DNA of 64,000 nucleotides from Schizochytrium sp. TIO01 (taxonomy: Eukaryota; Sar; Bigyra; Thraustochytrida; Thraustochytriidae), in assembly GCA_004764695.1 (NCBI GenBank), contig SMSO01000031.1:990600-1054599 (forward strand), given 5' to 3'. Both the position numbers and the translations under genes were made by a program. The notes below the pieces were generated by a model. The model made no database searches, was not told where the DNA came from, and saw only the letters and a list, made by a program, of their open reading frames with translations. Position 1 is the stretch's first letter, and each line of letters opens with the position of its first letter. Positions 40,533 to 50,069 of the stretch are shown piece after piece.

Positions 40533-42050
40533 ATGAAGTTCAAGGCTCTAAGCCGCTCCGAGGTGGAGCACACCAGGGACCGTCGTGATGATGTCCTCAA
40601 AATGCAGCGCAACGCAGACCCTTCCTTGCATCCGTTTGAGCGTGCACGAGAGTACACCCGTGCTTTGAATGCTGTCAAGCTGCAAAAGATGTTTGCAAAG
40701 CCTCTTGTGGGCCAGCTTGAGGGCCACATGGATGGCATCTGGTGCATGGCCACAAGCCCTCGCAGCATGCGGGCATTTGTGACAGGAGCTGCTGATGGCG
40801 AGGTTCGTGTTTGGGATTTGACATATCACAGATGCATGTGGTCTACGCCGGCGCATGCAGGAATTGTTCGAGGCATTAGCGTCTCGCACGACGGAGACTA
40901 CTTTTACTCCTGTGGAGATGACAAGACCATCAAGCGCTACAAACTCACTTCAGATGGCGCTGCAGCCAACGACATCGACGAGCTTGCGAACCTTGGAAAC
41001 GAAAACGACGAAGACGATGATGAATACGACGACGATGAGGGTTATGCTGATGAAGACGGCACGGCAATCGGCAAAGGCGGTAAAGGTAAACGCCAATCCA
41101 GGAGACCACGCCCTGGAGTGCTTCTCACTAGCGAGGAGCCACACTCAAACGTCGTTGAACCTGTGGCAACGTACACGAGTTCGCATCCTCTCCAGGGCGT
41201 TGACTGCCACTGGGGCGACAACAGGTTTGCTTCGTGTGGTGAGCAGGTGGATATCTGGGATAGTATTCGTCTTGAGCCTGTGCAGACCTTCTCTTGGGGT
41301 GCGGATTCCATTCGCTCTGTGAGGTTCAACCCTGCAGAGCGCAACCTTCTTGGATCCACCGGTTCCGACCGTAGCATTTGCCTTTACGATGTGCGTCAGA
41401 GCACTCCGTTGCGAAAGGTTGTCTTGGAAATGAAGTCCAATGCACTGGCCTGGAACCCGATGGAGCCCTTGAATTTCACATGCGCCAACGAAGACGGAAA
41501 CCTCTACACATTTGACATGCGTAACCTGAAGAAGGCACTCATCGTTCACCGTGATCACGTCGCTGCTGTGCAGGATGTGAAGTATTCACCAACCGGTCGT
41601 GAGTTTGTTACCGCTGGATACGATCGCACAGTCCGTCTCTTCAAAACTCAGAGCGGTAGATCGCACCAAATGTACCACGCCAAACGAATGCAGCGTGTAT
41701 ATGCGGCAGAGTTCTCACGAGATGGACGCTTTGTGCTCAGTGGCAGTGGAGACGCCAACATCCGCATTTGGAAGGCTGATGCCAGCAAACCGCTGGGCAA
41801 GGCACTTTCCCGCGAGCAGCAAGCTCGGGACTACAACACCAAGCTCATCCAGCGCTACAAACATGTCAAGGAGCTCAACCGCATTCACAGACATCAGATC
41901 ACGCCCAAGGTCATCAAGAAGATGTCCGAAAGGGAACGCGTCATGCGCGACTCCCGCCGCCGCAAAACCGAGCGTATGCTCAAAAGCGATCCCAACGCGC
42001 CCAAGCCCAAACAAGAGCGCGAGCGCCACATTGTCAAGGAGCTCGAGTAA
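40533..42050 (+). CDS. DCAF13: SOF1/DCAF13 WD40-repeat ribosome-biogenesis factor
   Basis: SOF1 is a nucleolar component of the small-subunit processome needed for 18S rRNA maturation; the animal protein DCAF13 is also a DDB1-CUL4 substrate receptor. The 505-residue frame matches this family from end to end: MKFKALSRS at the start, DPSLHPFERAREYTRALNAVKL and MFAKPLVGQLEGHMDG before the propeller, then WD repeats with GAADGEVRVWDL, SCGDDKTIKRYK, GEQVDIWD, SDRSICLYDVR, NLYTFDMRNL, DRTVRLF and DANIRIWKA. The basic Sof1 tail (SREQQARDYNTKLIQRYKHV onwards) closes the protein. An acidic Asp/Glu insertion followed by a basic GKGGKGKRQSRRPR stretch (about residues 150-195) lies between WD repeats and is longer than I expect for the family. 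No introns are needed. Confidence 0.95.
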   Translation: MKFKALSRSEVEHTRDRRDDVLKMQRNADPSLHPFERAREYTRALNAVKLQKMFAKPLVGQLEGHMDGIWCMATSPRSMRAFVTGAADGEVRVWDLTYHRCMWSTPAHAGIVRGISVSHDGDYFYSCGDDKTIKRYKLTSDGAAANDIDELANLGNENDEDDDEYDDDEGYADEDGTAIGKGGKGKRQSRRPRPGVLLTSEEPHSNVVEPVATYTSSHPLQGVDCHWGDNRFASCGEQVDIWDSIRLEPVQTFSWGADSIRSVRFNPAERNLLGSTGSDRSICLYDVRQSTPLRKVVLEMKSNALAWNPMEPLNFTCANEDGNLYTFDMRNLKKALIVHRDHVAAVQDVKYSPTGREFVTAGYDRTVRLFKTQSGRSHQMYHAKRMQRVYAAEFSRDGRFVLSGSGDANIRIWKADASKPLGKALSREQQARDYNTKLIQRYKHVKELNRIHRHQITPKVIKKMSERERVMRDSRRRKTERMLKSDPNAPKPKQERERHIVKELE

Positions 42051-42759
42051 AAAACTGCTTAAGCTGTGTAGCATCATTTTCAATAACCTTTCGAATTGTT
42101 TTCCCTTTTTACTGTTTGCGTGTTTTATCTCATAATAACATGACTTAGCAAAGCAAGCAGTTAAGCAATGAGCGTGCCATCAGCATCAGAACTTTGTTGT
42201 TTCAGTTTTCTTGATTTCATTACCAAACTACGTGGAGCCATCTACACAAGAAGGAAATCGTCCCATCAATTTTCTCGTCTTAGAAAATCTCCCATCCCGC
42301 GTTTTTTGCTTTTTGATCACTTCTGAGTAAGATTCACTATACTCACAAACTTTAATACACCCTATCTACATGAGGATCCTCTAACGAGCCCAAACATCGT
42401 TCGTTAATTCTCTGCATTTCTCTTCGCACCACTCGCTTCAACTACTTGGTACGCCTATGCTGCAGTGTGTAGATGTGGCATGATGGTAACGCTGCTAGAA
42501 GGTAGGTACCATAATAAATAAGAAGAATAATGGAAGTTCGGGTTAACACCCACCAAACTCGCTGATGAATATGAAAACACCACAAGAGAGAAGAAGTGCT
42601 CCATACCTGATACTTGAGGATCGATCACTCATTGGCAACGTGAGGGTCCTTGATCTCTTGGGAATCATTGACCTGGAGGTTGTTGTATATCATAGAGACG
42701 TGGCGAAAGGACGTGTGTAAGCTTCTGACCGAGGCTCTCGTTTGATTGTGACATTCGCC
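42051..42759. other. Intergenic region between SOF1 and the MPDU1-like gene
   Basis: About 700 bases of AT-rich sequence between two co-oriented genes. It should contain the SOF1 3' UTR and the next promoter. No other feature is recognised. Confidence 0.5.
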
Positions 42760-43446
42760 ATGAGCCTGAACACCTCGAGTGCGTCAGGATGGACGAGCGA
42801 GGATCTCAAAGCACAGGCGAGCGAGATTCTTGGGGTTTTGGTGATTTTAGGTTCTTTCATGGTGAAAATTCCTGTTATCATCAACGTTGTAAAATATAAA
42901 TCATCCAAGGGACTGTCCACAAGCTCGCTGTATGCGCAGTGCCTCAGCCTCTCGGCGTTTACGTCGTATCATCTTCTTCGAGGTTCACCGCTAAGGACTT
43001 GGGCAGAGAACCTTTCAGTATTGATTCAGAATGTCATCCTAGTTCTCTTGGCATGGCACTATTCTCGTGCGCGTCCGGGCGCAATGCTCTTTGTTACGAG
43101 TGTTCTGGCAGGGTCTGTAGCTGTGATGTGGAGTTTGCCGGACGACCTTCTTTGGACGCTACCTATGGCGTCAATGTCGATAGGTATTAGTGGCTTGATT
43201 CCACAAATTTGGGAGAATTACAAAAATGGCCATACTGGTACTCAATCGATAATCACGCAGACTCTCAATGTTCTTGGAGTCGTAGCACGAATCTTCACAA
43301 CCTTGCAACTCGTGAAGGATTCTGTAGTGGTACTGAGCTTATCAGTGTCTAGCCTTTTCCATTTCACATTGCTTGCTCAGATTGTCTGGCTTCGCAAGGC
43401 GACTCATGAAGCGATGGATGCTCATGTTAAGGCGAAAACAAAATGA
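42760..43446 (+). CDS. MPDU1: MPDU1-like PQ-loop membrane protein (mannose-P-dolichol utilisation)
   Basis: MPDU1 is an ER membrane protein needed for use of mannose-P-dolichol and glucose-P-dolichol as sugar donors in N-glycan, GPI-anchor and related synthesis. The 228-residue product, from the ATG at 42760, has two PQ-loop repeats. The first, LGVLVILGSFMVKIPVIINV followed by KSSKGLSTSSL, has PV where the motif has PQ. The second contains SGLIPQIWENYKNGHTGTQS and then VLGVVARIFTTLQ, matching the diagnostic NGHTG and ARIFT parts of MPDU1. About seven hydrophobic segments are visible. The C-terminus is short and basic (HVKAKTK), compatible with an ER-retention lysine motif. The frame extends upstream only through a TTG codon, so the ATG is preferred. 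Confidence 0.88.
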   Translation: MSLNTSSASGWTSEDLKAQASEILGVLVILGSFMVKIPVIINVVKYKSSKGLSTSSLYAQCLSLSAFTSYHLLRGSPLRTWAENLSVLIQNVILVLLAWHYSRARPGAMLFVTSVLAGSVAVMWSLPDDLLWTLPMASMSIGISGLIPQIWENYKNGHTGTQSIITQTLNVLGVVARIFTTLQLVKDSVVVLSLSVSSLFHFTLLAQIVWLRKATHEAMDAHVKAKTK

Positions 43447-44050
43447 GAAGAATCATATAGCTTTACGTGCAATGGAGGGAGGTCATTGTCTTTTCATCTT
43501 TCAAAGGACTGCAAGGCCTGCCAGTTCTTCAACATCTGCTGGAGTAAACTTTGGACAGCAACATAGACAGTGAACAGCTTTAATTTGTGTTAGGGTTCTT
43601 TGAGAATTTATGAAACCTAATTATATTTACATTCTTAAAAAGACTAAAGTCCTATTGTTTTTCTATTATTACTTGGTGCAGCCTAACCTATACTCCCGAA
43701 ACAAGCATGGCAAGACAGGAATCAAGATCAGCACATGTGCTGCTGTTTTAGAGAGCACATCAAATGAACAAAAAGAGGAATCACACAGAAAATAAAAGGT
43801 TCTGTACATTGTTAATATATTGGTCAAACAAACAAACACAAAGGTTGAGAGAATGTATGCGCGACATTTTTGAGGAAAGTCACGCAGTGCAGAGATATAA
43901 AACTAAACAGCTAACTAGTGGATTCCAAAAAATAAGAAAGGAAAGAAAGAATGAAGAAAAAGATGGAGGGGAATTTCCATCTTGCAAATAGGAGGTAGCG
44001 CGAGTCAAATCTAAATCTTGACAATGGTTGGCGAGGACATAGACCCGTCT
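43447..44050. other. Convergent 3' intergenic region
   Basis: About 600 bases of A-rich and T-rich spacer between the 3' ends of the MPDU1-like gene (+) and the adenylyl cyclase gene (-). No recognisable feature beyond probable 3' UTRs. Confidence 0.5.
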
Positions 44051-47000
44051 TTAATAACCATTACCAGAATTTATAGTTTCGCGGAAATCAGCTAACTCGA
44101 GACTTAGATCAGGATGCGATTGCATTTCCAGCTCTTGTTTAATCTCAAGTTGGCGGTCATAGGGAACGACGTGGAGGACAGCTTGAACAACAGATCCGGA
44201 AACAAACTCCCACATTCGTTTCCTTGACTTCCGTGATTTCGCTTCCTCCTTGTGTTGCAAGAAGCCCTTAACTGCGAGTCTCTGCATTGTAGCTTCAATT
44301 TGGCTTTTGCTGAGTTCGCGACGTGGGTCAATTCGAGCCTCAAGCTGGAAGACGCGACGAACAAGTTTCGAATCAAACTCTCCGCCAACGCTAATGCAGG
44401 CAGCGACTTTGAGTAAAGCCTGCTCTTCTTCGTCGAGCTTATCAAAGCGATCCAGATAGATTTCAAGCACAGATTTGGGAGAGTCTTGCTCTGCGAGCAT
44501 GCGTCTACTGTCTGAGGCAAAAACGACATCTCCACTTTTAGTGACTTTAACGTAGCGCTTGTCGATTAGCATACGAGTTTTGTCGTAGATAGCACCAGGG
44601 TTTCCTTCGGTCTTGCGATATACGAGGTCAAGGACGGGCTCGGTTATGGTCAATTGTTTGGGAGGCATTGCGCCTGGTCCGAGCGCTACACTGCGGCGGC
44701 CGCCAGAGTGTAGCGCGTATGAGCCACGTTGCTCAAGTGTAGTAATGATAAGTTGCTTAGTGGAGACACGGGAAAATGGCTCGAGGACAATACGAGTCTG
44801 GCGGCCAACAGCCTTTCGCATTTGGTTAATGCACTCGTTCCACTCCATTGCAGCGGTGTCAGAATCATGGTCAGTGCGAAAGGTCATGGCAAGGACGATT
44901 CCAGCAAGTTCGTCTTTGCGATGACACATCTGCAAGAGAAGGTGCTGAGATGATGGGTCGAGCCATACTGCGTCGTCTAGGACAATGAGAAGAGTCTTCT
45001 CATCGCCTCGCGCAGCATGGAATACGTCGAGCAAAAGCTCAAAGACGGACTCTTCCTGCTCTGCAGCGTTGAGGTTATATGAGCTTCCATTGTTGTAGTT
45101 ATTATGGCTACGCAAGCTGAGGAAACTCTGAACACTTGAGGTGCGGCGAAGACTTACCCAGAAGCCACCGGCTTCAGAATTATCATCGTTATCCTGCGGA
45201 GCATCCCCGGCCTCAGAATCGCCACAATTTTCAAGGTTTTCAGCGATGTAAGGCAGCAAGACAGCAAGGCGATCCCCAGTAATGCCATACTCAGCCTCAA
45301 TCTGCTCAAGACGTGGGACTATATCCCTTTTAAAGTGCATGTTGCGACTGAGTCCAAGGAAGCGTTCAACGAGTTGGCGAAAAGGCATGTAGGCATCGTC
45401 CATTGTGCCTGGCAGGGCATGTGTATAGAGTACCTTAAAGGGCAGCGCACGTCTGATCCAGTTAGCCATAGAGGTCTTGCCCATTCCTGGCGCGCCTTCA
45501 ATGGTCACAATGGCCATTGAAGCTGGTTTGGAGTCCACTGCAGCGATGAAGTTAGAAATGAGATCCTCTTCGACTGAGCGACATACTTGGATTGCGTTGG
45601 ATTGAATTCCTAGGCGTGTTTCGCGGCGTGTTTGAATCATGCGTCCACGCAGGTAGTATCCCATGTACTTTTCAGTATATGTCGCTTTCTCTTTTTCAAC
45701 AGTGAATTGGTCAAATTTGTAATACCGGGCGGTCTGGTCCCGAATAGATTGATCTACAACAATACCATGACCATGCTTTAAGGCGCCGCCCATAAGTCGC
45801 GAAGCGAGATTTACAGTGTAGCCCATGACAATAAAGTCGTATCGACGGCTAGTACCACAAAGACCAGCATAGCACATGCCTGACGCAGCACCGATAGAGC
45901 ATTCTGGCATGACGCGGGTGATATTTTTCGCAGCGCGCATAAGCCAAAGCTCGCTATTTTCAAGGCGGCGATAAGCGCCAAAGACAGCAATAAAGATGCA
46001 ACCCTTGTCATCAAATAAAAGATCACGAACCTCGCCGTTGGAGCGGTGGATCAGTTTAGCAACTTGGAGGAAGGTATCGTTAAAGTCCTCAAGTCCAGAG
46101 AGGTGACCATGAGCATCCTTATCAGGGCCAATCTTGACATTTGGGATAGAGACAAACATGATGGCACACCAACGAAGTTCACCGCCCTGAAATGCATACC
46201 GATTAATGCGACCTCGCAATGCAAGTGGAATAAATGATCGAACAGTTTGAGGATCGAGACCGGGTCCCCTTCGGACTGCAGCATTGGCAGCCTCTGAAGC
46301 AGCCGCAGCACGGTGCTGGGCAAAGGTAGAACTCACCTCCTTTGGGAGATGCGGAAGAGTCTTGCTGCGTCCTCGTGCGGGAGGAGACAGTGTTGAAATT
46401 CCTCCAAAAACCACGGGCATGAAAGACTGGCGATGAAGATAAACATGGTCGTCAGGTCCACGGGCAAAATGGGCAGAGTCATGAACCGGGTCAGAGCGGT
46501 CTGTAATGCTCCATGTGCGTTTGTGATCTGAGTATGCCGAATCTTCCGCTACGATAATTTCACCTCGCGGGGCAAACTCAAGAAGTGCAGTGGCGTCATC
46601 CACGGCCTGGCCAGAAACAAGGTGCCAGCGGAGACCGCCGGTATCGTCACAGAGAAAGATGTCTTGTACTGCACCAACACCAATACCTCCATGGATGTTG
46701 ACAGAGCCTGCTGTGTTCTGGTTCTGAGAGTGCAGAAGCATCTCCAGAGCAGCCCTGTTGGCTAGTCGCCGCAGCTGTTCAATGTTTGTATTGATGTCGT
46801 CGTCCTCCTGGTCGTAGAGATCAAACTCACGTCCCTCAGATTCCGCAAGTCGCCGAGCTTCTGAGCGTGCATCCTGAGCAGCCTGAAGATCGTCCTTGGT
46901 AGGCAAGAGCCATGTGCAGAGCAGTGCGTCTCCAGCATATTTGACAACATCTCCTCCATATCGCACGCAGATGTCCGTCCAAGCATTGATGATGAGCACC

Positions 47001-47401
47001 GCTCTCCTCGAGAAGTCCTCGACCGCTGATACTGGACTGAGTTTGTCCCTAAGAATGATCCCCATCCGTGCAAACCCTGAAATGTCCACGTAAAGCACAA
47101 CGCCCTGGCGTTCATTCACGCGAGGTTCACGGTCTTCTGCGCACCTCTGCACATACTGCCTCGTGGATTTGTCAAGAAATGCTACCTCTCCCTGCGTCAA
47201 AGGTTTGGTGCCATCGTCCAAATACTTTTCCCTGTGGGCCACCGAGTCCTCGGAGGAGTCTTCCTCACCTTGACTGCCCAAATTCGCCTCCACCAGCAGC
47301 TGCTCAGCTTCGTCCGAGCTGAAGGTCTTGCCAGAAATCCGAGACGTAGCGCTGATGCTCTTTCGCAGCTTGGCGCCCGTCCTCTTCAGGTGCGCCAGCA
47401 T
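44051..47401 (-). CDS. Soluble adenylyl cyclase (ADCY10-type) with tandem class III cyclase domains and an AAA/STAND-type ATPase
   Basis: The 1116-residue protein makes cAMP from ATP, in animals directly stimulated by bicarbonate. Cyclase domain 1 (~97-290) has the metal-binding Asp in VLYVDISGF (D106) and in KYAGDALL (D158), 52 residues apart as in mammalian sAC, with Lys154 at the place of the bicarbonate-site lysine. Cyclase domain 2 (~408-560) has degenerate metal positions but a good IGAASGMCYAG...YTVNLASRLMG core, as expected of a heterodimer-type partner. A P-loop follows (GAPGMGKT, 636-643) with Walker-B-like TLLIVLDDAVWLD (from about 803), then a helical region. It is shorter than human sAC (about 1600 residues): most of the long C-terminal region is lacking. 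No transmembrane segment is seen. The intronless frame starts at an ATG at 47401. Confidence 0.92.
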   Translation of the reverse strand: MLAHLKRTGAKLRKSISATSRISGKTFSSDEAEQLLVEANLGSQGEEDSSEDSVAHREKYLDDGTKPLTQGEVAFLDKSTRQYVQRCAEDREPRVNERQGVVLYVDISGFARMGIILRDKLSPVSAVEDFSRRAVLIINAWTDICVRYGGDVVKYAGDALLCTWLLPTKDDLQAAQDARSEARRLAESEGREFDLYDQEDDDINTNIEQLRRLANRAALEMLLHSQNQNTAGSVNIHGGIGVGAVQDIFLCDDTGGLRWHLVSGQAVDDATALLEFAPRGEIIVAEDSAYSDHKRTWSITDRSDPVHDSAHFARGPDDHVYLHRQSFMPVVFGGISTLSPPARGRSKTLPHLPKEVSSTFAQHRAAAASEAANAAVRRGPGLDPQTVRSFIPLALRGRINRYAFQGGELRWCAIMFVSIPNVKIGPDKDAHGHLSGLEDFNDTFLQVAKLIHRSNGEVRDLLFDDKGCIFIAVFGAYRRLENSELWLMRAAKNITRVMPECSIGAASGMCYAGLCGTSRRYDFIVMGYTVNLASRLMGGALKHGHGIVVDQSIRDQTARYYKFDQFTVEKEKATYTEKYMGYYLRGRMIQTRRETRLGIQSNAIQVCRSVEEDLISNFIAAVDSKPASMAIVTIEGAPGMGKTSMANWIRRALPFKVLYTHALPGTMDDAYMPFRQLVERFLGLSRNMHFKRDIVPRLEQIEAEYGITGDRLAVLLPYIAENLENCGDSEAGDAPQDNDDNSEAGGFWVSLRRTSSVQSFLSLRSHNNYNNGSSYNLNAAEQEESVFELLLDVFHAARGDEKTLLIVLDDAVWLDPSSQHLLLQMCHRKDELAGIVLAMTFRTDHDSDTAAMEWNECINQMRKAVGRQTRIVLEPFSRVSTKQLIITTLEQRGSYALHSGGRRSVALGPGAMPPKQLTITEPVLDLVYRKTEGNPGAIYDKTRMLIDKRYVKVTKSGDVVFASDSRRMLAEQDSPKSVLEIYLDRFDKLDEEEQALLKVAACISVGGEFDSKLVRRVFQLEARIDPRRELSKSQIEATMQRLAVKGFLQHKEEAKSRKSRKRMWEFVSGSVVQAVLHVVPYDRQLEIKQELEMQSHPDLSLELADFRETINSGNGY

Positions 47402-47490
47402 TTCGGCTTTGCCTCTCCTCCCTCAGGCAAAGGCAAGCCGCATTCCCGTCTGCGCTTTTCTGTTTTGTTTCCTTCTTTGCCTGTTTCTTT

Positions 47491-47536
47491 GGTTGTTTGT
47501 TTGTTTGTTTGTTTGTTTGTTAGTTTGGTTGTTTGC
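47491..47536. repeat. (TTTG)n simple repeat
   Basis: Tetranucleotide repeat just upstream of the adenylyl cyclase start codon, in its probable promoter or 5' UTR. On the minus strand it reads CAAA. Confidence 0.88.
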
Positions 47537-48061
47537 TCTCTTTGTTCCCACTTTTGGTATTTGTCGCTCGATCATTCATTCCTGAATGGAATGAATTCCT
47601 GTATTTCTTCTTCTGCAAGTTGTCTTCATTTCTTTATCCTTTTTCACTTTCGTTCGCCAGAACTTCCAGGCACGTTTTTTTTTAAATTCAGGCACCTTAG
47701 CCGTCTTCAGTCACGCTAGCTCGTACTATTAATAAAAAGAGAAGTAAAAGCATTAGAAAGATGTTGAAAGGAAAGAGGGAAAAGAAAAAGAAAAAGAAAA
47801 AAAACAGAAAGAAGAATTGTTAGAGTGCGAAAAGAATGGTGACAAGCGACGGAAAATTAGGAACCCTGTGGAAAGAAACCAACAGCCTCAGTCAGAATAC
47901 GCCGGAATGGATGAAGGTTTTCTTTAGAAGAGAGGCTGAAGGGCTACTTACCCTTAGTTCAGTCTCGTGGGTCCTTCAATGCAGCCTGGCTAGCGGACTT
48001 TAGTTTGGTTGATGATGCCTTGTTTTGCCCTTTCAATCTCTGTGCCAAGGTTCTTCATTAT

Positions 48062-48090
48062 TTGTTATTATTATTATATTATTATTATTA
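48062..48090. repeat. (TTA)n simple repeat
   Basis: Trinucleotide repeat with one interruption. Confidence 0.85.
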
Positions 48091-49997
48091 CAATGATTAA
48101 TAATTATTTTATTTTCATCATTCCTTTCAATCATTTCTTTAAATGTCCATTGGCTTATTACTTACCACCGTTGAATTTTCACGCTGCTGCGACAAATAAT
48201 CGCTCTCGCAATCAGTTCTTTGGCCATGATTGCGAAGTAGTGGAAGCCCCCCGAAGAGGTGAAGTCTATAGCTAGCTATAGCTAGCTACCCACGCGGTAA
48301 CTTGAAATCCTAAAAGTTGACGAAGCGATTGCCGGAGAACGACTTCTTCGAAGGGGCGAGGCACCTCCTTCTTATAGTAAATGCTTCGCTGGCTAGGCAG
48401 GGAAACAGCACGTGACTCTTTGACAACATGAAAAAAGAATTCATCGTCACTTCTGTTGGGCACAGAGATCAGAGTCATATCGCGTTGATCGAAAGGTTCG
48501 CCAACCGAAAGGAATGGGCAAAGGCAGCTGAAAGGAAAGGGTTTTCGACTAATTGAAGCATCTGCAAGCAAAGAACCTCGAGCCTCGAATCGCAAAACCT
48601 GAAAAGCTTGGACGTCATTCTTTCGTGGAAAGGGCTCACAAACGCAACCTCAATAAACTCAGCCCATGATGAACGAGAGATCTAACAGACCGCAGCTCAA
48701 GTTTGATGTGTGTTTGTATGTTTACATGTTTGTTTGTTTGTTTGTTTAGCGATCGATTGAGGAGAGGGAGTTACCTGAAACGGGGTCGGAGATCAGAACT
48801 TGGCGATGGTAGCACTGCTACGGTAGAATAAAGGAACAACAAGTTGAACGAGGACCATTGGGAAAGGGTCAACCAATCATGCGATGGGATGCGATGCGAT
48901 GCGAAAGAAATGAAGAGTGGCGAGCAGCCTCAGGAGGAAGAAAGTTCGGAGCAGGAACTTGAGCTCGAGCAGAGCAAGCAAGGTGGAGGAAAGAATTCAT
49001 TGACTCTCTGCTAGGAACTGGTAACATAACAGTCATTATAGCCGCCTGCTCAATCAATTGTTAGTTTCATCTACTTATTCTTAAAGTTTTAGAATTTATT
49101 TATTATAGTAAAAGCAGTGAATTTAGAGAACCAAAATATGAATATAGTGAAACAAAAAAAAACAATATTGGGAAAGTATGAGAGGAATAGGCAAAAAAGT
49201 AAAGTAAACTGATATAAAATAATAGAGAATAAAATAAAAACACAGACACACGGATACGCATTGTAAACGGCTGTGTTATGCTATCAGTTGATGGTCTGAT
49301 GATCACTGTGTCATCATCGCCAGCCAGATACACCAACTCACTCAGTTGGAGACAGCCGCGGCTGAGCCAAAGACCCGGCCTGAGACCGAACAGTTTTCTG
49401 AGCCGGCGGTTTCCTCGCTGGTTACTGGGGTTGGTTTGTGCGTCGAAGCGCGCCTGGCCCGGTCCAGCGTGGCTAAGTTCGTCGGCCGGGCTGACGATTA
49501 TGAGGTCAGTTATTCTTGTTCAGAAAGCACACATCCGTTGTTGATTAAATTAAAAATAATCCTAACGATAGAGAATCATGTTATCTTTCTAATTAAAGAC
49601 TTCAAAGAAAAGGAAAGGAAAAGACGACAGGAGAGATAAAAGGATGCACTTCTTTACTGCAAGATTAAGGTTCGAATGAAGAAGGCAAACGAGAGAAAGG
49701 GGGAAACCCTTCGAGATCAGAACCAACCCCTGCTCAGCTGTGTGCTGTTTCTCAATGTGAGATTCATCTGGATATCGAGACGCTAGAGATTACATGCGTG
49801 GGCCGATCGCCTACCGGCCAGAGGTTGGTGGAGCGAACGTCTGATGCTAATCTTAATGGTGTCTTGACTTTTCTGGACTCAATAATTTTATTATCCATTT
49901 TATACATTAAAACATATGCATTGCATGATCATTCAAAGAGTCAAACCCTTCTTCAGCAGCTCTGAAACAATAATGAAAGAGAAAAAGGTAGGCAGTT

Positions 49998-50069
49998 GCA
50001 AAGTAAAGTAAAGTAAAGTAAACTTTCTTCCTTTAAAAATAAATAAATAAATAAAATAAAATAAAGGAG
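49998..50069. repeat. (AAAGT)n and (AAAT)n simple repeats
   Basis: About five AAAGT units (to 50022) are followed, after a short gap, by AAAT/AAAAT units (about 50034-50067). Confidence 0.85.
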
